This document shows, piece by piece, positions 50,996 to 59,644 of a stretch of DNA of 59,668 bases; within the stretch, counting starts at the first letter, position 1; every line of letters begins with the position of its first letter. The position numbers and the translations under genes were made by a program. Origin of the DNA: Neorhizobium vignae (GTDB lineage Bacteria > Pseudomonadota > Alphaproteobacteria > Rhizobiales > Rhizobiaceae); contig NZ_JNNU01000029.1 in the NCBI RefSeq assembly GCF_000732195.1, forward strand, positions 1 to 59,668. Reading direction: 5' to 3'. The notes under the pieces are model-generated. The model did no database searches and was not told where the DNA came from. It was given only the letters and a program-made list of their open reading frames with translations.

Positions 50996-51226
50996 ATGCA
51001 GGTCGCCAAATGGGGAAACAGTCTTGCAATCCGGATTCCAGCGTCAGTCGTTGACGCCTTAGGTCTGAAGGAAGGCGACGATATTACCGTGCGCATCGCG
51101 GACGGCACCGTATTTGAAATCGAGCGCGACGATACCCGGGAGAAGGCGCTTGAAAAGATCAAATCCTTCAAATGGGAATTACCCCCTGACTGGAAGTTCG
51201 ATCGCGACGAAGCGAATTCCCGCTGA
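50996..51226 (+). CDS. AbrB/SpoVT-family (VapB/MazE-like) antitoxin
   Basis: Predicted antitoxin of the adjacent PIN toxin. The 76-residue protein has a swapped-hairpin AbrB DNA-binding domain (MQVAKWGNSLAIRIPASVVD, then GLKEGDDITVRIADGTVFEI) and a short C-terminal toxin-binding tail (SFKWELPPDWKFDRDEANSR). GGAG lies six bases before the ATG. Its stop shares one base with the toxin start (TGATG), so translation is coupled. Confidence 0.93.
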   Translation: MQVAKWGNSLAIRIPASVVDALGLKEGDDITVRIADGTVFEIERDDTREKALEKIKSFKWELPPDWKFDRDEANSR

Positions 51227-51630
51227 TGCCGACGGTCGCGAATTTTCTCGACACGAACATTCTCGTCTACGCCTTCACCAAGGACACGCGGGCAGCGACA
51301 GCCCAACAGTTAGTGGGCTCTCCATTCGTTCTCAGTACTCAGGGGCTGAACGAGTTCGCAAACGTGGCGCGGAAAAAGCTTAGGCATCCGCTGGAACTGA
51401 TTGAGGAAGCGATCGAGGCTATTTCCAAATTGGCTTGGATGATCGTTCCCATGGATCAGCAGATGACCATGACTGCTTTGAAACTTGTCGGGCGATACAA
51501 TTTCGCATTCTATGATGCGTTGATGGTGGCCGCGGCATTAAAAGCCGATTGCACGCGCTACTACTCGGAAGACCTTCAAGACGGCTTGGTCGTCGAGGGG
51601 AAGCTCACCGTTATAAACCCGTTCCGTTGA
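51226..51630 (+). CDS. VapC-type PIN-domain toxin
   Basis: Predicted ribonuclease toxin paired with the AbrB-type antitoxin. The 134-residue protein has PIN acidic residues D9 (FLDTNILVYAF), E43 (LNEFANVARK), D97 (FYDALMVAAAL) and D116 (SEDLQDG), so it should be active. It has a lower GC content than its neighbours, consistent with acquisition. Its 3' end overlaps the orphan antitoxin-like gene by 20 bases in convergent orientation. Confidence 0.93.
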   Translation: MPTVANFLDTNILVYAFTKDTRAATAQQLVGSPFVLSTQGLNEFANVARKKLRHPLELIEEAIEAISKLAWMIVPMDQQMTMTALKLVGRYNFAFYDALMVAAALKADCTRYYSEDLQDGLVVEGKLTVINPFR

Positions 51631-51904
51631 ACTCATGCTTTTCCGCGAGTCGCTCGCGAACGCGGTTAGCCATTTCGTCCCTATCCCAGGGCAACCACTG
51701 ATCCCGCGGCTCAGCGCGGCGGCGGATTTCGTCCTTCATGCCGATCAGCGGATCGTCATGGGCGGAACTTTCCTCCTCGCGCAGCAGGCTGTCGATGCCG
51801 GCCTCGAGCACTTTCTCGACCGAGGGAAACTGGCCGTCCTCCACGAGCTTTTCGGCAAGCCGCAGGGAGCGCTCGGACAAGGTGAAGCTGTTCTTGACGT
51901 TCAT
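51611..51904 (-). CDS. ParD/ribbon-helix-helix-like antitoxin without toxin partner
   Basis: Predicted 97-residue DNA-binding antitoxin-like protein. The N-terminus (NSFTLSERSLRLAEKLVEDG, then QFPSVEKVLEAGIDSLLREE) fits the ParD/CopG ribbon-helix-helix pattern; the C-terminal half is charged (RAEPRDQWLPWDRDEMANRV). No ParE or other toxin frame lies downstream on the minus strand, where the PIN toxin of the neighbouring module sits instead. GGAGAAAG precedes the ATG. It may be a remnant of a larger cluster or an orphan regulator. Confidence 0.8.
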   Translation of the reverse strand: MNVKNSFTLSERSLRLAEKLVEDGQFPSVEKVLEAGIDSLLREEESSAHDDPLIGMKDEIRRRAEPRDQWLPWDRDEMANRVRERLAEKHEFNGTGL

Positions 51905-52041
51905 GGTCTTTCTCCGGAAGAACGGACGAACCTTAGCATGGATCGTGCCCGGCGCGCATAGCCGCATGCTGCAAACGCATAAATCCTTGACCCGTGCCCC
52001 TGATGCGTGGCACTCGTCCGCATCCTCGAACCGACACAGAT

Positions 52042-53001
52042 ATGGCCATGACCGAGCTGCCCGACCACATGTCCCCGACCCGCTCCTTCCAGGGGCTGAT
52101 CCTCGCGCTCCAGAATTACTGGGCCGACAACGGTTGTGCGATCCTCCAGCCCTACGACATGGAAGTCGGTGCCGGTACCTTCCATCCGGCCACCACGCTG
52201 CGCGCGCTCGGCCCCAAGCCGTGGAAGGCCGCCTATGTGCAGCCGTCGCGCCGTCCGTCCGACGGCCGTTACGGCGAGAACCCCAACCGCCTTCAGCATT
52301 ATTACCAGTTCCAGGTTATCCTGAAGCCGAACCCGCCGAACCTGCAGGAACTCTACCTCGGTTCGCTTGCGGCAATCGGCCTCGATCCGCTGCTGCACGA
52401 CGTGCGCTTCGTCGAGGACGACTGGGAAAGCCCGACGCTCGGCGCCTGGGGCCTCGGCTGGGAATGCTGGTGCGACGGCATGGAAGTCTCGCAGTTCACC
52501 TATTTCCAGCAGGTCTGCGGCATCGAATGCTCGCCGGTCGCCGGCGAGCTGACCTACGGTCTTGAACGTCTCGCCACCTATCTGCAGGGCGTGGACAGCA
52601 TTTACGAACTCAATTTCAACGGCCGCGAGGGCGAGGAAAAGATCTCCTATGGCGACGTCTTCCTGCAGGCCGAGCAGGAATATTCCCGCCATAACTTCGA
52701 ATTTGCCGACACCGCCATGCTGCACCGGCACTTCATCGATGCGGAAAAGGAATGCCAGTCGCTGCTCGCGGCCGGCGCGCCGGGTGCGAACGCCAACCAG
52801 ATGCTGCACAAATGTGTCTTCCCGGCCTATGACCAGTGCATCAAGGCGTCCCACGTCTTCAACCTGCTGGATGCCCGCGGGGTGATCTCGGTCACCGAAC
52901 GCCAGAGTTATATCCTGCGTGTGCGCACGCTTGCAAAGGCCTGCGGCGAAGCCTTCCTGATGACCGATGCCGGTGGTGTGAATTTCGGCAAGGCTGCTTG
53001 A
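52042..53001 (+). CDS. glyQ: Glycyl-tRNA synthetase alpha subunit
   Basis: Catalytic subunit of the bacterial alpha2beta2 glycyl-tRNA synthetase. About 319 residues with the class II signatures: SFQGLILALQNYWADNGCAI, the motif GAGTFHPATTLRALGPKPW, RRPSDGRYGENPNRLQHYYQ and FVEDDWESPTLGAWGLGWEC. ATG at MAMTELPDHM chosen; further ATGs at 52048 and 52069 are possible. The beta subunit gene lies 4.4 kb downstream, separated by lemA, aroA-like and DUF2207 genes. Confidence 0.97.
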   Translation: MAMTELPDHMSPTRSFQGLILALQNYWADNGCAILQPYDMEVGAGTFHPATTLRALGPKPWKAAYVQPSRRPSDGRYGENPNRLQHYYQFQVILKPNPPNLQELYLGSLAAIGLDPLLHDVRFVEDDWESPTLGAWGLGWECWCDGMEVSQFTYFQQVCGIECSPVAGELTYGLERLATYLQGVDSIYELNFNGREGEEKISYGDVFLQAEQEYSRHNFEFADTAMLHRHFIDAEKECQSLLAAGAPGANANQMLHKCVFPAYDQCIKASHVFNLLDARGVISVTERQSYILRVRTLAKACGEAFLMTDAGGVNFGKAA

Positions 53002-53031
53002 TTTCGGACCTGGTCGCGTGCGGCGAACCGT

Positions 53032-53229
53032 TCAGGCGGTTCCCGTCCATTGCGTGCCCAACTGCCAGACGGGTTTGAGGGTCGGATAGGCTCCGGTCGG
53101 AAGCTGCCCCGCATAGATCTGCAGAAACCGGCGCGTGCCGGCCGGCTGCGGCGGCTTCATCATTACTCCGTACTGAAAAAACAGCACGGCAAACGCCAGC
53201 ACATTGGCGGTTCGCACCAAGGACGCCAT
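53032..53229 (-). CDS. Hypothetical small hydrophobic protein
   Basis: Doubtful small gene. The 65-residue frame has one hydrophobic stretch (NVLAFAVLFFQYGVMMKPP) and a C-terminal GTRRFLQIYAGQLPTGAYPT. It sits alone on the minus strand between glyQ and lemA. The Shine-Dalgarno is weak, and an earlier start would add 21 residues. I do not recognise it. Confidence 0.45.
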   Translation of the reverse strand: MASLVRTANVLAFAVLFFQYGVMMKPPQPAGTRRFLQIYAGQLPTGAYPTLKPVWQLGTQWTGTA

Positions 53230-53429
53230 GGCAATTCCATCCAGATTGTTTTGGGGTGGGGCCGAATCTTCGGAATCGCCCCTATTCTGCAAGAGAATCT
53301 AAGGTATCCACGCGGTCGGAACTTTGCTGTAAATCAAAACAGTCACCGCGAAAAATAATCGATGACTTCAACCACTTTTTTATACCAGGCCTCTACTGTC
53401 CCATCGCAACGGCAAGTCGGGAGACTCAG

Positions 53430-53981
53430 ATGTACATTTTGATCGGCATAATTGTTCTCGTCGCACTCTACGTCGTCATGATCTACAACGGCCTCGTCAA
53501 AGCCCGCCAGATGGCGGAGGAGGCCTGGTCCGGCATCGACGTGCAGCTGAAGCGCCGCGCCGATCTGATCCCGAACCTCATCGAGACGGTGAAGGGATAC
53601 GCCGCCCACGAAAAGAGCACGTTCGAGGAAGTCGTCAAGCTGCGCAACCAGGCGCAGGCTGTGCCGGCGGGCGATGTCGCCGGTCGCGCCCAGGCGGAAG
53701 GTCTGCTCGGCCAGGCCCTCGGAAAGATCATCGCGCTTGCCGAAGCCTATCCGGACCTCAAGGCGAACCAGAATTTTTCCGAACTGCAGGAATCGCTCGA
53801 AACCATCGAAAGCGAGATCCAGATGTCGCGCCGTTATTACAACGGTGCTGCCCGTGACCTGAACGTCAAGGTCGAAAGCTTCCCCAACAACCTGGTCGCC
53901 GGCCAGTTCGGTTTCTCGAAGCGCGAGTATTTCGAGATCGAGAACGCGGCCGACCGTGCCGTCCCCACCGTCAAGTTCTGA
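53430..53981 (+). CDS. lemA: LemA family protein
   Basis: Membrane-anchored protein of unknown biochemical role. The 183-residue protein has one N-terminal helix (MYILIGIIVLVALYVVMIY) and the conserved LemA coiled-coil region with AEEAWSGIDVQLKRRADLIP, NLIETVKGYAAHEKSTFEEV and the C-terminal ARDLNVKVESFPNNLVAGQF. GGGAGA precedes the ATG. LemA genes are usually next to DUF2207 genes; here an EPSP-synthase-like gene lies between them. Confidence 0.95.
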   Translation: MYILIGIIVLVALYVVMIYNGLVKARQMAEEAWSGIDVQLKRRADLIPNLIETVKGYAAHEKSTFEEVVKLRNQAQAVPAGDVAGRAQAEGLLGQALGKIIALAEAYPDLKANQNFSELQESLETIESEIQMSRRYYNGAARDLNVKVESFPNNLVAGQFGFSKREYFEIENAADRAVPTVKF

Positions 53982-54073
53982 AATCCGCCATTGGACCTTC
54001 GTGCCGCAACGGTTTAAGAGCGCGGTCGGCCGCCGTATTGCGGCATTCCATTTGGCGTTAAGAGACGAATATC

Positions 54074-55345
54074 ATGGGCAGAGCCAAACTCACCATCCTG
54101 CCGCCGGGCAAGCCGCTTTCCGGACGCGCCATGCCGCCGGGCTCGAAATCGATCACCAACCGCGCGCTGCTTCTGGCGGGCCTTGCCGAGGGCACCAGCC
54201 GGCTGACCGGCGCGCTGCGGAGCGACGATACGCGCTACATGGCCGACGCATTGCGGGCCATGGGTGTTTCGGTCGACGAGCCGGACGAGACGACCTTTGT
54301 CGTGACAGGCGGCGGTAAGCTTCTGCCGCCGTCCGCCCCGCTCTTCCTCGGCAATGCCGGCACCGCGACCCGCTTTCTGACCGCAGCCGTCGCTTCGGTG
54401 GATGGTACCGTCGTCGTCGATGGTGACGAACACATGCGCAAGCGGCCGATCGGCCCGCTCGTGACTGCCCTGAAGTCGCTCGGCATCGATGCCGAGGCGC
54501 CGACCGGCTGCCCGCCGGTGACGGTGCGCGGCAACGGCCATTTCGCCTCCGGCCGTGTCGAGATCGATGCCGGACTCTCCAGCCAATACGTCTCTGCGCT
54601 GCTGATGGCGGGGCCGCTTGTCAGCCAAGGCGCCAACGCCCCCTTGACGGTTGCGCTGGCCGGCGCGGAAATCGGCGCCCGCGGTTATGTCGACCTGACG
54701 CTCGCCGCCATGCAGGCATTCGGCGCCAGGGTCGGGCAGATCGACGCCGCGACCTGGAAGGTCGAGCCGACCGGCTACAAGGCCGCGGATTTCGTCATCG
54801 AGCCGGATGCCTCGGCTGCCACCTATCTCTGGGCGGCGGAAGTGCTGACCGGCGGTGCCATCGATCTCGGCGTGGCGGCCACAGCCTTTACCCAGCCGGA
54901 TGCCAAGGCCTACGAAGTGATCGCCCAATTCCCGCATCTTCCGGCCGAAATCGACGGGTCGCAGATGCAGGACGCGATCCCGACGCTCGCCGTGCTCGCC
55001 GCCTTCAACGAAACGCCGGTGCGCTTTACCGGCATCGCCAACCTGCGGGTCAAGGAATGCGACCGGGTGAGGGCGCTTTCGCTGGGCCTTAATGCCATCC
55101 GCGAGGGCCTTGCGACGGAAGAGGGCGACGACCTGATCGTCGCGTCCGATCCCTCGCTCGCCGGCCAGATCCTGCCGGCCGAGATCAACACCTTTGCCGA
55201 TCACCGCATCGCCATGAGCTTTGCGCTGGCGGGGCTGATGATCGGCGGCATCACCATTCTCGATCCCGATTGCGTCGCCAAGACCTTCCCCAGCTATTGG
55301 GACGTGCTGGCCTCGCTCGGGGTCGAATACACGGACATAGTTTAA
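54074..55345 (+). CDS. 3-phosphoshikimate 1-carboxyvinyltransferase-like protein (EPSP synthase fold)
   Basis: Predicted enolpyruvyl transferase of the shikimate pathway. The 423-residue protein keeps the expected active-site residues: PPGSKSITNR (Lys25, Arg30), RKRPIG, SSQYVSALLM, the catalytic Asp in DAIPTLAV, LRVKECDR, DHRIAMS and CVAKTFPSYW. In the motif that is usually LGNAGTAMRP it reads LGNAGTATRF (residues 92-101), with Phe101 in place of Pro. From memory the main aroA of Rhizobiaceae is a class II enzyme near rpsA, so this is likely a paralogue. It lies between lemA and DUF2207. Confidence 0.9.
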   Translation: MGRAKLTILPPGKPLSGRAMPPGSKSITNRALLLAGLAEGTSRLTGALRSDDTRYMADALRAMGVSVDEPDETTFVVTGGGKLLPPSAPLFLGNAGTATRFLTAAVASVDGTVVVDGDEHMRKRPIGPLVTALKSLGIDAEAPTGCPPVTVRGNGHFASGRVEIDAGLSSQYVSALLMAGPLVSQGANAPLTVALAGAEIGARGYVDLTLAAMQAFGARVGQIDAATWKVEPTGYKAADFVIEPDASAATYLWAAEVLTGGAIDLGVAATAFTQPDAKAYEVIAQFPHLPAEIDGSQMQDAIPTLAVLAAFNETPVRFTGIANLRVKECDRVRALSLGLNAIREGLATEEGDDLIVASDPSLAGQILPAEINTFADHRIAMSFALAGLMIGGITILDPDCVAKTFPSYWDVLASLGVEYTDIV

Positions 55346-55390
55346 ACGAAAAACCTGGATCGGCCGGTGCCGAAGGGGAGGAATGTCGTG

Positions 55391-57319
55391 ATGCGGTGGT
55401 TCTCCGGCTTTGGTCTGGCTCTGCTTCTCTGCTTGTCGGCGGCGCTGCCCGCCGCGGCGGAGGAATATATCCGCTCCTATCATTCCGACATCCAGGTCGC
55501 CGACAATGGCGACCTGACGGTGACCGAAACGATCATCGCCAATGCGGAAGGCGACAGGATCAAGCGCGGCCTGTTCCGCGACTTCCCGCTGACGATGCAG
55601 GATGCCAACGGCCGCACGGTGCGGGTCGGTTTCGAGGTCGTTTCCGTCACCCGCGACGGCCAGGCCGAACCCTTCCACACGGAAAGCGTCACCGGCGGCA
55701 TCCGCATCTATTCCGGCGACAAGGACGTTTTCCTTCGGGATGGCGAGCACACCTTCGTCTTTACCTATAGGACCGACCGGCAGATCCGCTATTTCGACGA
55801 CCACGACGAGCTTTACTGGAATGCCACCGGCAACGGCTGGGAATTCCGCATCGCCCAGGCCTCGGCGCGGGTGACCCTGCCGGGCAACGCGCGGATAACC
55901 CAGACCGCCGCCTATACCGGCCCGCTCGGATCCACCGCCCGCAATGCCCGCATGCAGGCCAATGGCAATCAGGCGGTCTTTTCGACCACAAGGCCGCTCG
56001 GCATACAGGAAGGTCTGACGATCGTCGCCGGCTTTCCAAAAGGGGTCGTCGCTCCCCCTTCGAAAGATCAGGAAAGCGCCTGGTGGTGGCGCGACAACAT
56101 CGGGACGATCATCTCGATCGTCGGCCTTGTCCTCGTCGTCGGTTATTACGCCCTTTTCTGGACCCGCGTCGGCCGCGATCCGGACCGCGGCGTCGTCGTC
56201 CCGCGCTGGGATGCGCCGGAGGGCCTGTCGCCGGCCCTCGTCAACTACATCGACAACAAGGGCTTTTCCGGCGGCGGCTGGACGGCCTTCGCCGCAAGCG
56301 CGCTCGATCTGGCGGTCAAGGGTTACGTAACGCTGGAGGACCTCGCGGAAAAGATCGTCATCCGGCGTACAGACAAGAGCGCCCCCCGGGACGTGCCGAT
56401 CGGCCAGGCCTCGATCCTCGGTTCCATCGGTGCCAAGGGGCAGGCACTGATCATCGACGAGGCACACGGCACCACTGTCCAGTCGATCGGCGCAAGCTTC
56501 CGCCAGGCGATCGAGAAGGAACACCGCGGCAAATATTACAATGGCAACAAGGGCTATGTGATCGGCGGCATTATCCTGAGCGTGCTGTCCATCCTCGCGC
56601 TGCTGGTGTTCGGCAATCTCGAACCGGACATGATCGCCATGCTGATCATCCCTGCGTTTTTTGCCGTGGTCTTCGGTTTCCTCGCCGTTGGTTTCGGCAA
56701 GGGTTTTCGCCGCGGCTCGTCGCTGGTTTCGAAGATCGTCTCGGTCGTTATCCTCGGTTTTATCGGCCTGGTGGCGCTGTCGATTGGCTCGGCAGTCCTG
56801 GTGGCGATCATGTCGGAAATGACGGGCAACGAGCATTGGCCGATCATGGTCTCGGTCGGCGGCATCGTGCTCGCCAACGTCATCTTCTTCTTCCTGATAG
56901 GCGCCCCGACGCCGCTCGGCCGCAAGCTGATGGACGGCATCGAGGGCCTGCGCATCTACCTGACGCTCGCCGAAAAGGACCGCATGAATACGGCCGGCGC
57001 CCCGACCATGTCGCCGCAGCATTTCGAAAAGCTGCTGCCCTATGCGGTGGCGCTCGGTGTCGAAAAGCCATGGAGCAACACATTCGAGACCTGGCTTGCG
57101 AGTGCTGCGGCAGGCGCTGCCGCCGGCGCCTATGCGCCCGGTTGGTATAGCGGCAGCAACAGTTCCAATTTCGGCGATCGCATCGGCGGCTTCTCCTCCT
57201 CGATGGCGTCCACCATCGCCTCGACCATCCCCGCCCCAAAATCCTCCTCGTCCTCCTCCGGCTTTTCCGGCGGCTCGTCCGGTGGTGGGGGAGGCGGTGG
57301 CGGGGGAGGCGGTTGGTAG
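55391..57319 (+). CDS. DUF2207 membrane protein with poly-Gly C-terminus
   Basis: Predicted inner-membrane protein of unknown function, typically encoded beside lemA. The 642-residue protein has a signal peptide (GFGLALLLCLSAALPAAAEE), an extracytoplasmic DUF2207 domain (about 25-240: IQVADNGDLTVTETIIANAE), a membrane helix near 250 (IISIVGLVLVVGYYALFW), two to three more around 390-500, and a low-complexity tail ending in ten glycines and Trp. A strong GGGGAGG precedes the ATG. The Gly tail resembles those of TPM-related membrane proteins. Confidence 0.93.
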   Translation: MRWFSGFGLALLLCLSAALPAAAEEYIRSYHSDIQVADNGDLTVTETIIANAEGDRIKRGLFRDFPLTMQDANGRTVRVGFEVVSVTRDGQAEPFHTESVTGGIRIYSGDKDVFLRDGEHTFVFTYRTDRQIRYFDDHDELYWNATGNGWEFRIAQASARVTLPGNARITQTAAYTGPLGSTARNARMQANGNQAVFSTTRPLGIQEGLTIVAGFPKGVVAPPSKDQESAWWWRDNIGTIISIVGLVLVVGYYALFWTRVGRDPDRGVVVPRWDAPEGLSPALVNYIDNKGFSGGGWTAFAASALDLAVKGYVTLEDLAEKIVIRRTDKSAPRDVPIGQASILGSIGAKGQALIIDEAHGTTVQSIGASFRQAIEKEHRGKYYNGNKGYVIGGIILSVLSILALLVFGNLEPDMIAMLIIPAFFAVVFGFLAVGFGKGFRRGSSLVSKIVSVVILGFIGLVALSIGSAVLVAIMSEMTGNEHWPIMVSVGGIVLANVIFFFLIGAPTPLGRKLMDGIEGLRIYLTLAEKDRMNTAGAPTMSPQHFEKLLPYAVALGVEKPWSNTFETWLASAAAGAAAGAYAPGWYSGSNSSNFGDRIGGFSSSMASTIASTIPAPKSSSSSSGFSGGSSGGGGGGGGGGGW

Positions 57320-57407
57320 ACACTTTCGCCAATCCGGCTGGTGACTTTTGGCGGCGGGCTTGCTAAGGCCACGCCCTGTTGAACAATCATCAAAAAGTTG
57401 ATTATCG

Positions 57408-59630
57408 ATGCCCGATCTGCTTCTCGAACTCCGCTCCGAGGAAATTCCCGCCCGCATGCAGCGCAAGGCGGCGGGAGACCTGAAAAAGCTCGTCACCGAC
57501 GCGCTGGTGGAAGCGGGCCTGACCTATGAGGGTGCGCGCGAATACTGGACGCCGCGCCGCCTGACGCTGGATATCCGCGGCCTGACGGCGCGTTCGGCCG
57601 ACCAGCGCGAGGAGCGCAAGGGTCCCCGCACCGACGCCCCCGAAGGCGCCATCGCCGGCTTTTTGCGCGGCGCGGGTCTTTCGTCGATTTCGGAAGCGCA
57701 GGTCGTCAACGATCCGAAGAAGGGCGATTTCTACGTCGCGATCATCTCCAAGCCCGGCCGTCCGGCGGAAGAGATCATCGCCCAGGTGATGCCCGGCATC
57801 ATCCGCAATTTCCCCTGGCCGAAATCGATGCGCTGGGGCGCCGCCTCCATGCCGAAGGGCGCCCGGTTCGCCGGTATCGACGGCAAAGGCCCGGAAAGCC
57901 TGCGCTGGGTACGTCCGCTGCAGTCCATCGTCTGCGTCTTCGGCCCGGAACATGACGAAACCCAGGTCATCCCCTTCGAGATCGACGGGCTGGTAGCGAG
58001 CAACGTCACCTACGGCCACCGGTTCCACGCGCCCGACGCCATCACCGTGCGCCGTTTCGACGACTATGTGACGAGCCTCGAAAAGGCGAAGGTCATGCTC
58101 GATGCCGACCGCCGCAAGGACGTCATCCTGCACGACGCCCGCGACCTCGCCTTCGCCAACGGTCTCGACCTCGTCGAGGACGAAGGCCTGCTGGAAGAGG
58201 TCTCTGGCCTCGTCGAATGGCCGCATGTGCTGATGGGCGAGTTCGAGCAGGATTACCTCGAAATCCCCTCCGAAATCATCCGGCTGACCATCAAGACCAA
58301 CCAGAAATGTTTCGTCACCCGCCCGCAGACAGGCGGCGAGGGCCTCTCCAACCGCTTCATCCTGATCTCGAACATCGAGGCTAAGGACGGCGGCAAGGAG
58401 ATCATGCACGGCAACGGCAAGGTCGTGCGCGCCCGTCTCTCCGACGCCAAGCATTTCTGGACCCGCGACCAGGGCGACATGCCTGATTTGGATACGCTGA
58501 AGGATTCTGCTGCGAAGTTCGACCTCGATCTGAAAAAGCCGCTCGACCAGCGCATGGCGAAGCTCGATGCGCTGAACGTGACGTTCCACGCCAAGCTAGG
58601 CACCCAAGGCGAGCGCGTGGCGCGTATTCGGGCGCTGGCTGCCCAACTGGCGCCGATCGTTGGTGCCAATCCGGCCCTCGTCGATCGTGCGGCCGTACTG
58701 GCCAAGGCCGACCTGCGCACCGAGGCCGTCGGCGAATTCCCCGAGCTGCAGGGTTTGATGGGCCGCAAGTATGCGATGCTGCAGGGCGAGGATCCGTCGG
58801 TTGCTGCCGCCATCGAGGATCACTGGAAGCCGAACGGCCCCTCCGATCGTCTTCCGGAAGACAAGGTCGGTCTGACGGTAGCGCTTGCGGACAAGCTCGA
58901 CACGCTGGTGGGTTTCTGGGCGATCGACGAAAAGCCGACGGGGTCGAAGGATCCGTATGCGCTCCGTCGTGCCGCGCTGGGCGTGGTGCGGATTTTGCTG
59001 GAGCGGAATGTTCGGCTGGCGCTCAGCGAAGCTTTTCGAATGGCCTATGTTCCGAATCTCTATTTTCATCCTGGTAAGACGGAAGAAGAGATCGCGGATA
59101 GGGTTTATAAGCCCGACCTCCTCTCCTTCTTCCACGACCGTCTCAAAGTCTACCTCCGCGACCAGGGCGCCCGCCACGACCTGATCGACGCCGTCCTCAC
59201 GCCGGACGCCGACGACCTCCTGCTGGTCGCCCGCCGCGTCGAGGCATTGACGGCCTTCATCACCTCGGAAGACGGCAAGAACCTGCTCGCCGGCACCAAG
59301 CGTGCCGTGCAGCTGCTCGCTGCGGAAGAAAAGAAGGGCACCGTCGTCGCCGATGGCGTTTCGGAAGAGCTGCTGAAGCTCGATGCCGAAAAGGCGCTCT
59401 GGGCAGCCATCGTGGTCGCCTCGAAGGAGGCGTCCGATGCGGTTGCCAAGGAAGATTTCCGCTCGGCCATGGAAGCCCTGTCTAAGCTGCGCGCGCCCGT
59501 CGACAAATTCTTCGAGGACGTGCTGGTCAACGACGAAGACACGGCGATCCGTGCAAACCGCCTGGCGCTCCTGAAGGCCATTCGCGAAGCAACCGCGACG
59601 GTTGCGGATTTTTCCAAGATCAGCGGCTGA
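57408..59630 (+). CDS. glyS: Glycyl-tRNA synthetase beta subunit
   Basis: tRNA-binding subunit of glycyl-tRNA synthetase. The 740-residue protein begins MPDLLLELRSEEIPARMQRK and has GATE-like segments FLRGAGLSSISEAQVVNDP, FPWPKSMRWG, RWVRPLQSIVC and the HD-like region KYAMLQGEDPSVAAAIEDHW, all typical of GlyS. Length is normal. It is followed by a terminator-like hairpin at the right edge of the window. Confidence 0.97.
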   Translation: MPDLLLELRSEEIPARMQRKAAGDLKKLVTDALVEAGLTYEGAREYWTPRRLTLDIRGLTARSADQREERKGPRTDAPEGAIAGFLRGAGLSSISEAQVVNDPKKGDFYVAIISKPGRPAEEIIAQVMPGIIRNFPWPKSMRWGAASMPKGARFAGIDGKGPESLRWVRPLQSIVCVFGPEHDETQVIPFEIDGLVASNVTYGHRFHAPDAITVRRFDDYVTSLEKAKVMLDADRRKDVILHDARDLAFANGLDLVEDEGLLEEVSGLVEWPHVLMGEFEQDYLEIPSEIIRLTIKTNQKCFVTRPQTGGEGLSNRFILISNIEAKDGGKEIMHGNGKVVRARLSDAKHFWTRDQGDMPDLDTLKDSAAKFDLDLKKPLDQRMAKLDALNVTFHAKLGTQGERVARIRALAAQLAPIVGANPALVDRAAVLAKADLRTEAVGEFPELQGLMGRKYAMLQGEDPSVAAAIEDHWKPNGPSDRLPEDKVGLTVALADKLDTLVGFWAIDEKPTGSKDPYALRRAALGVVRILLERNVRLALSEAFRMAYVPNLYFHPGKTEEEIADRVYKPDLLSFFHDRLKVYLRDQGARHDLIDAVLTPDADDLLLVARRVEALTAFITSEDGKNLLAGTKRAVQLLAAEEKKGTVVADGVSEELLKLDAEKALWAAIVVASKEASDAVAKEDFRSAMEALSKLRAPVDKFFEDVLVNDEDTAIRANRLALLKAIREATATVADFSKISG

Positions 59631-59644
59631 CCCAAACAAAAAAA

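Noticed and set aside
54014..57496. 1160-codon minus-strand frame across aroA-like, DUF2207 and glyS start
   Set aside because: A GC-rich antisense artefact spanning three genes; no recognisable domain.
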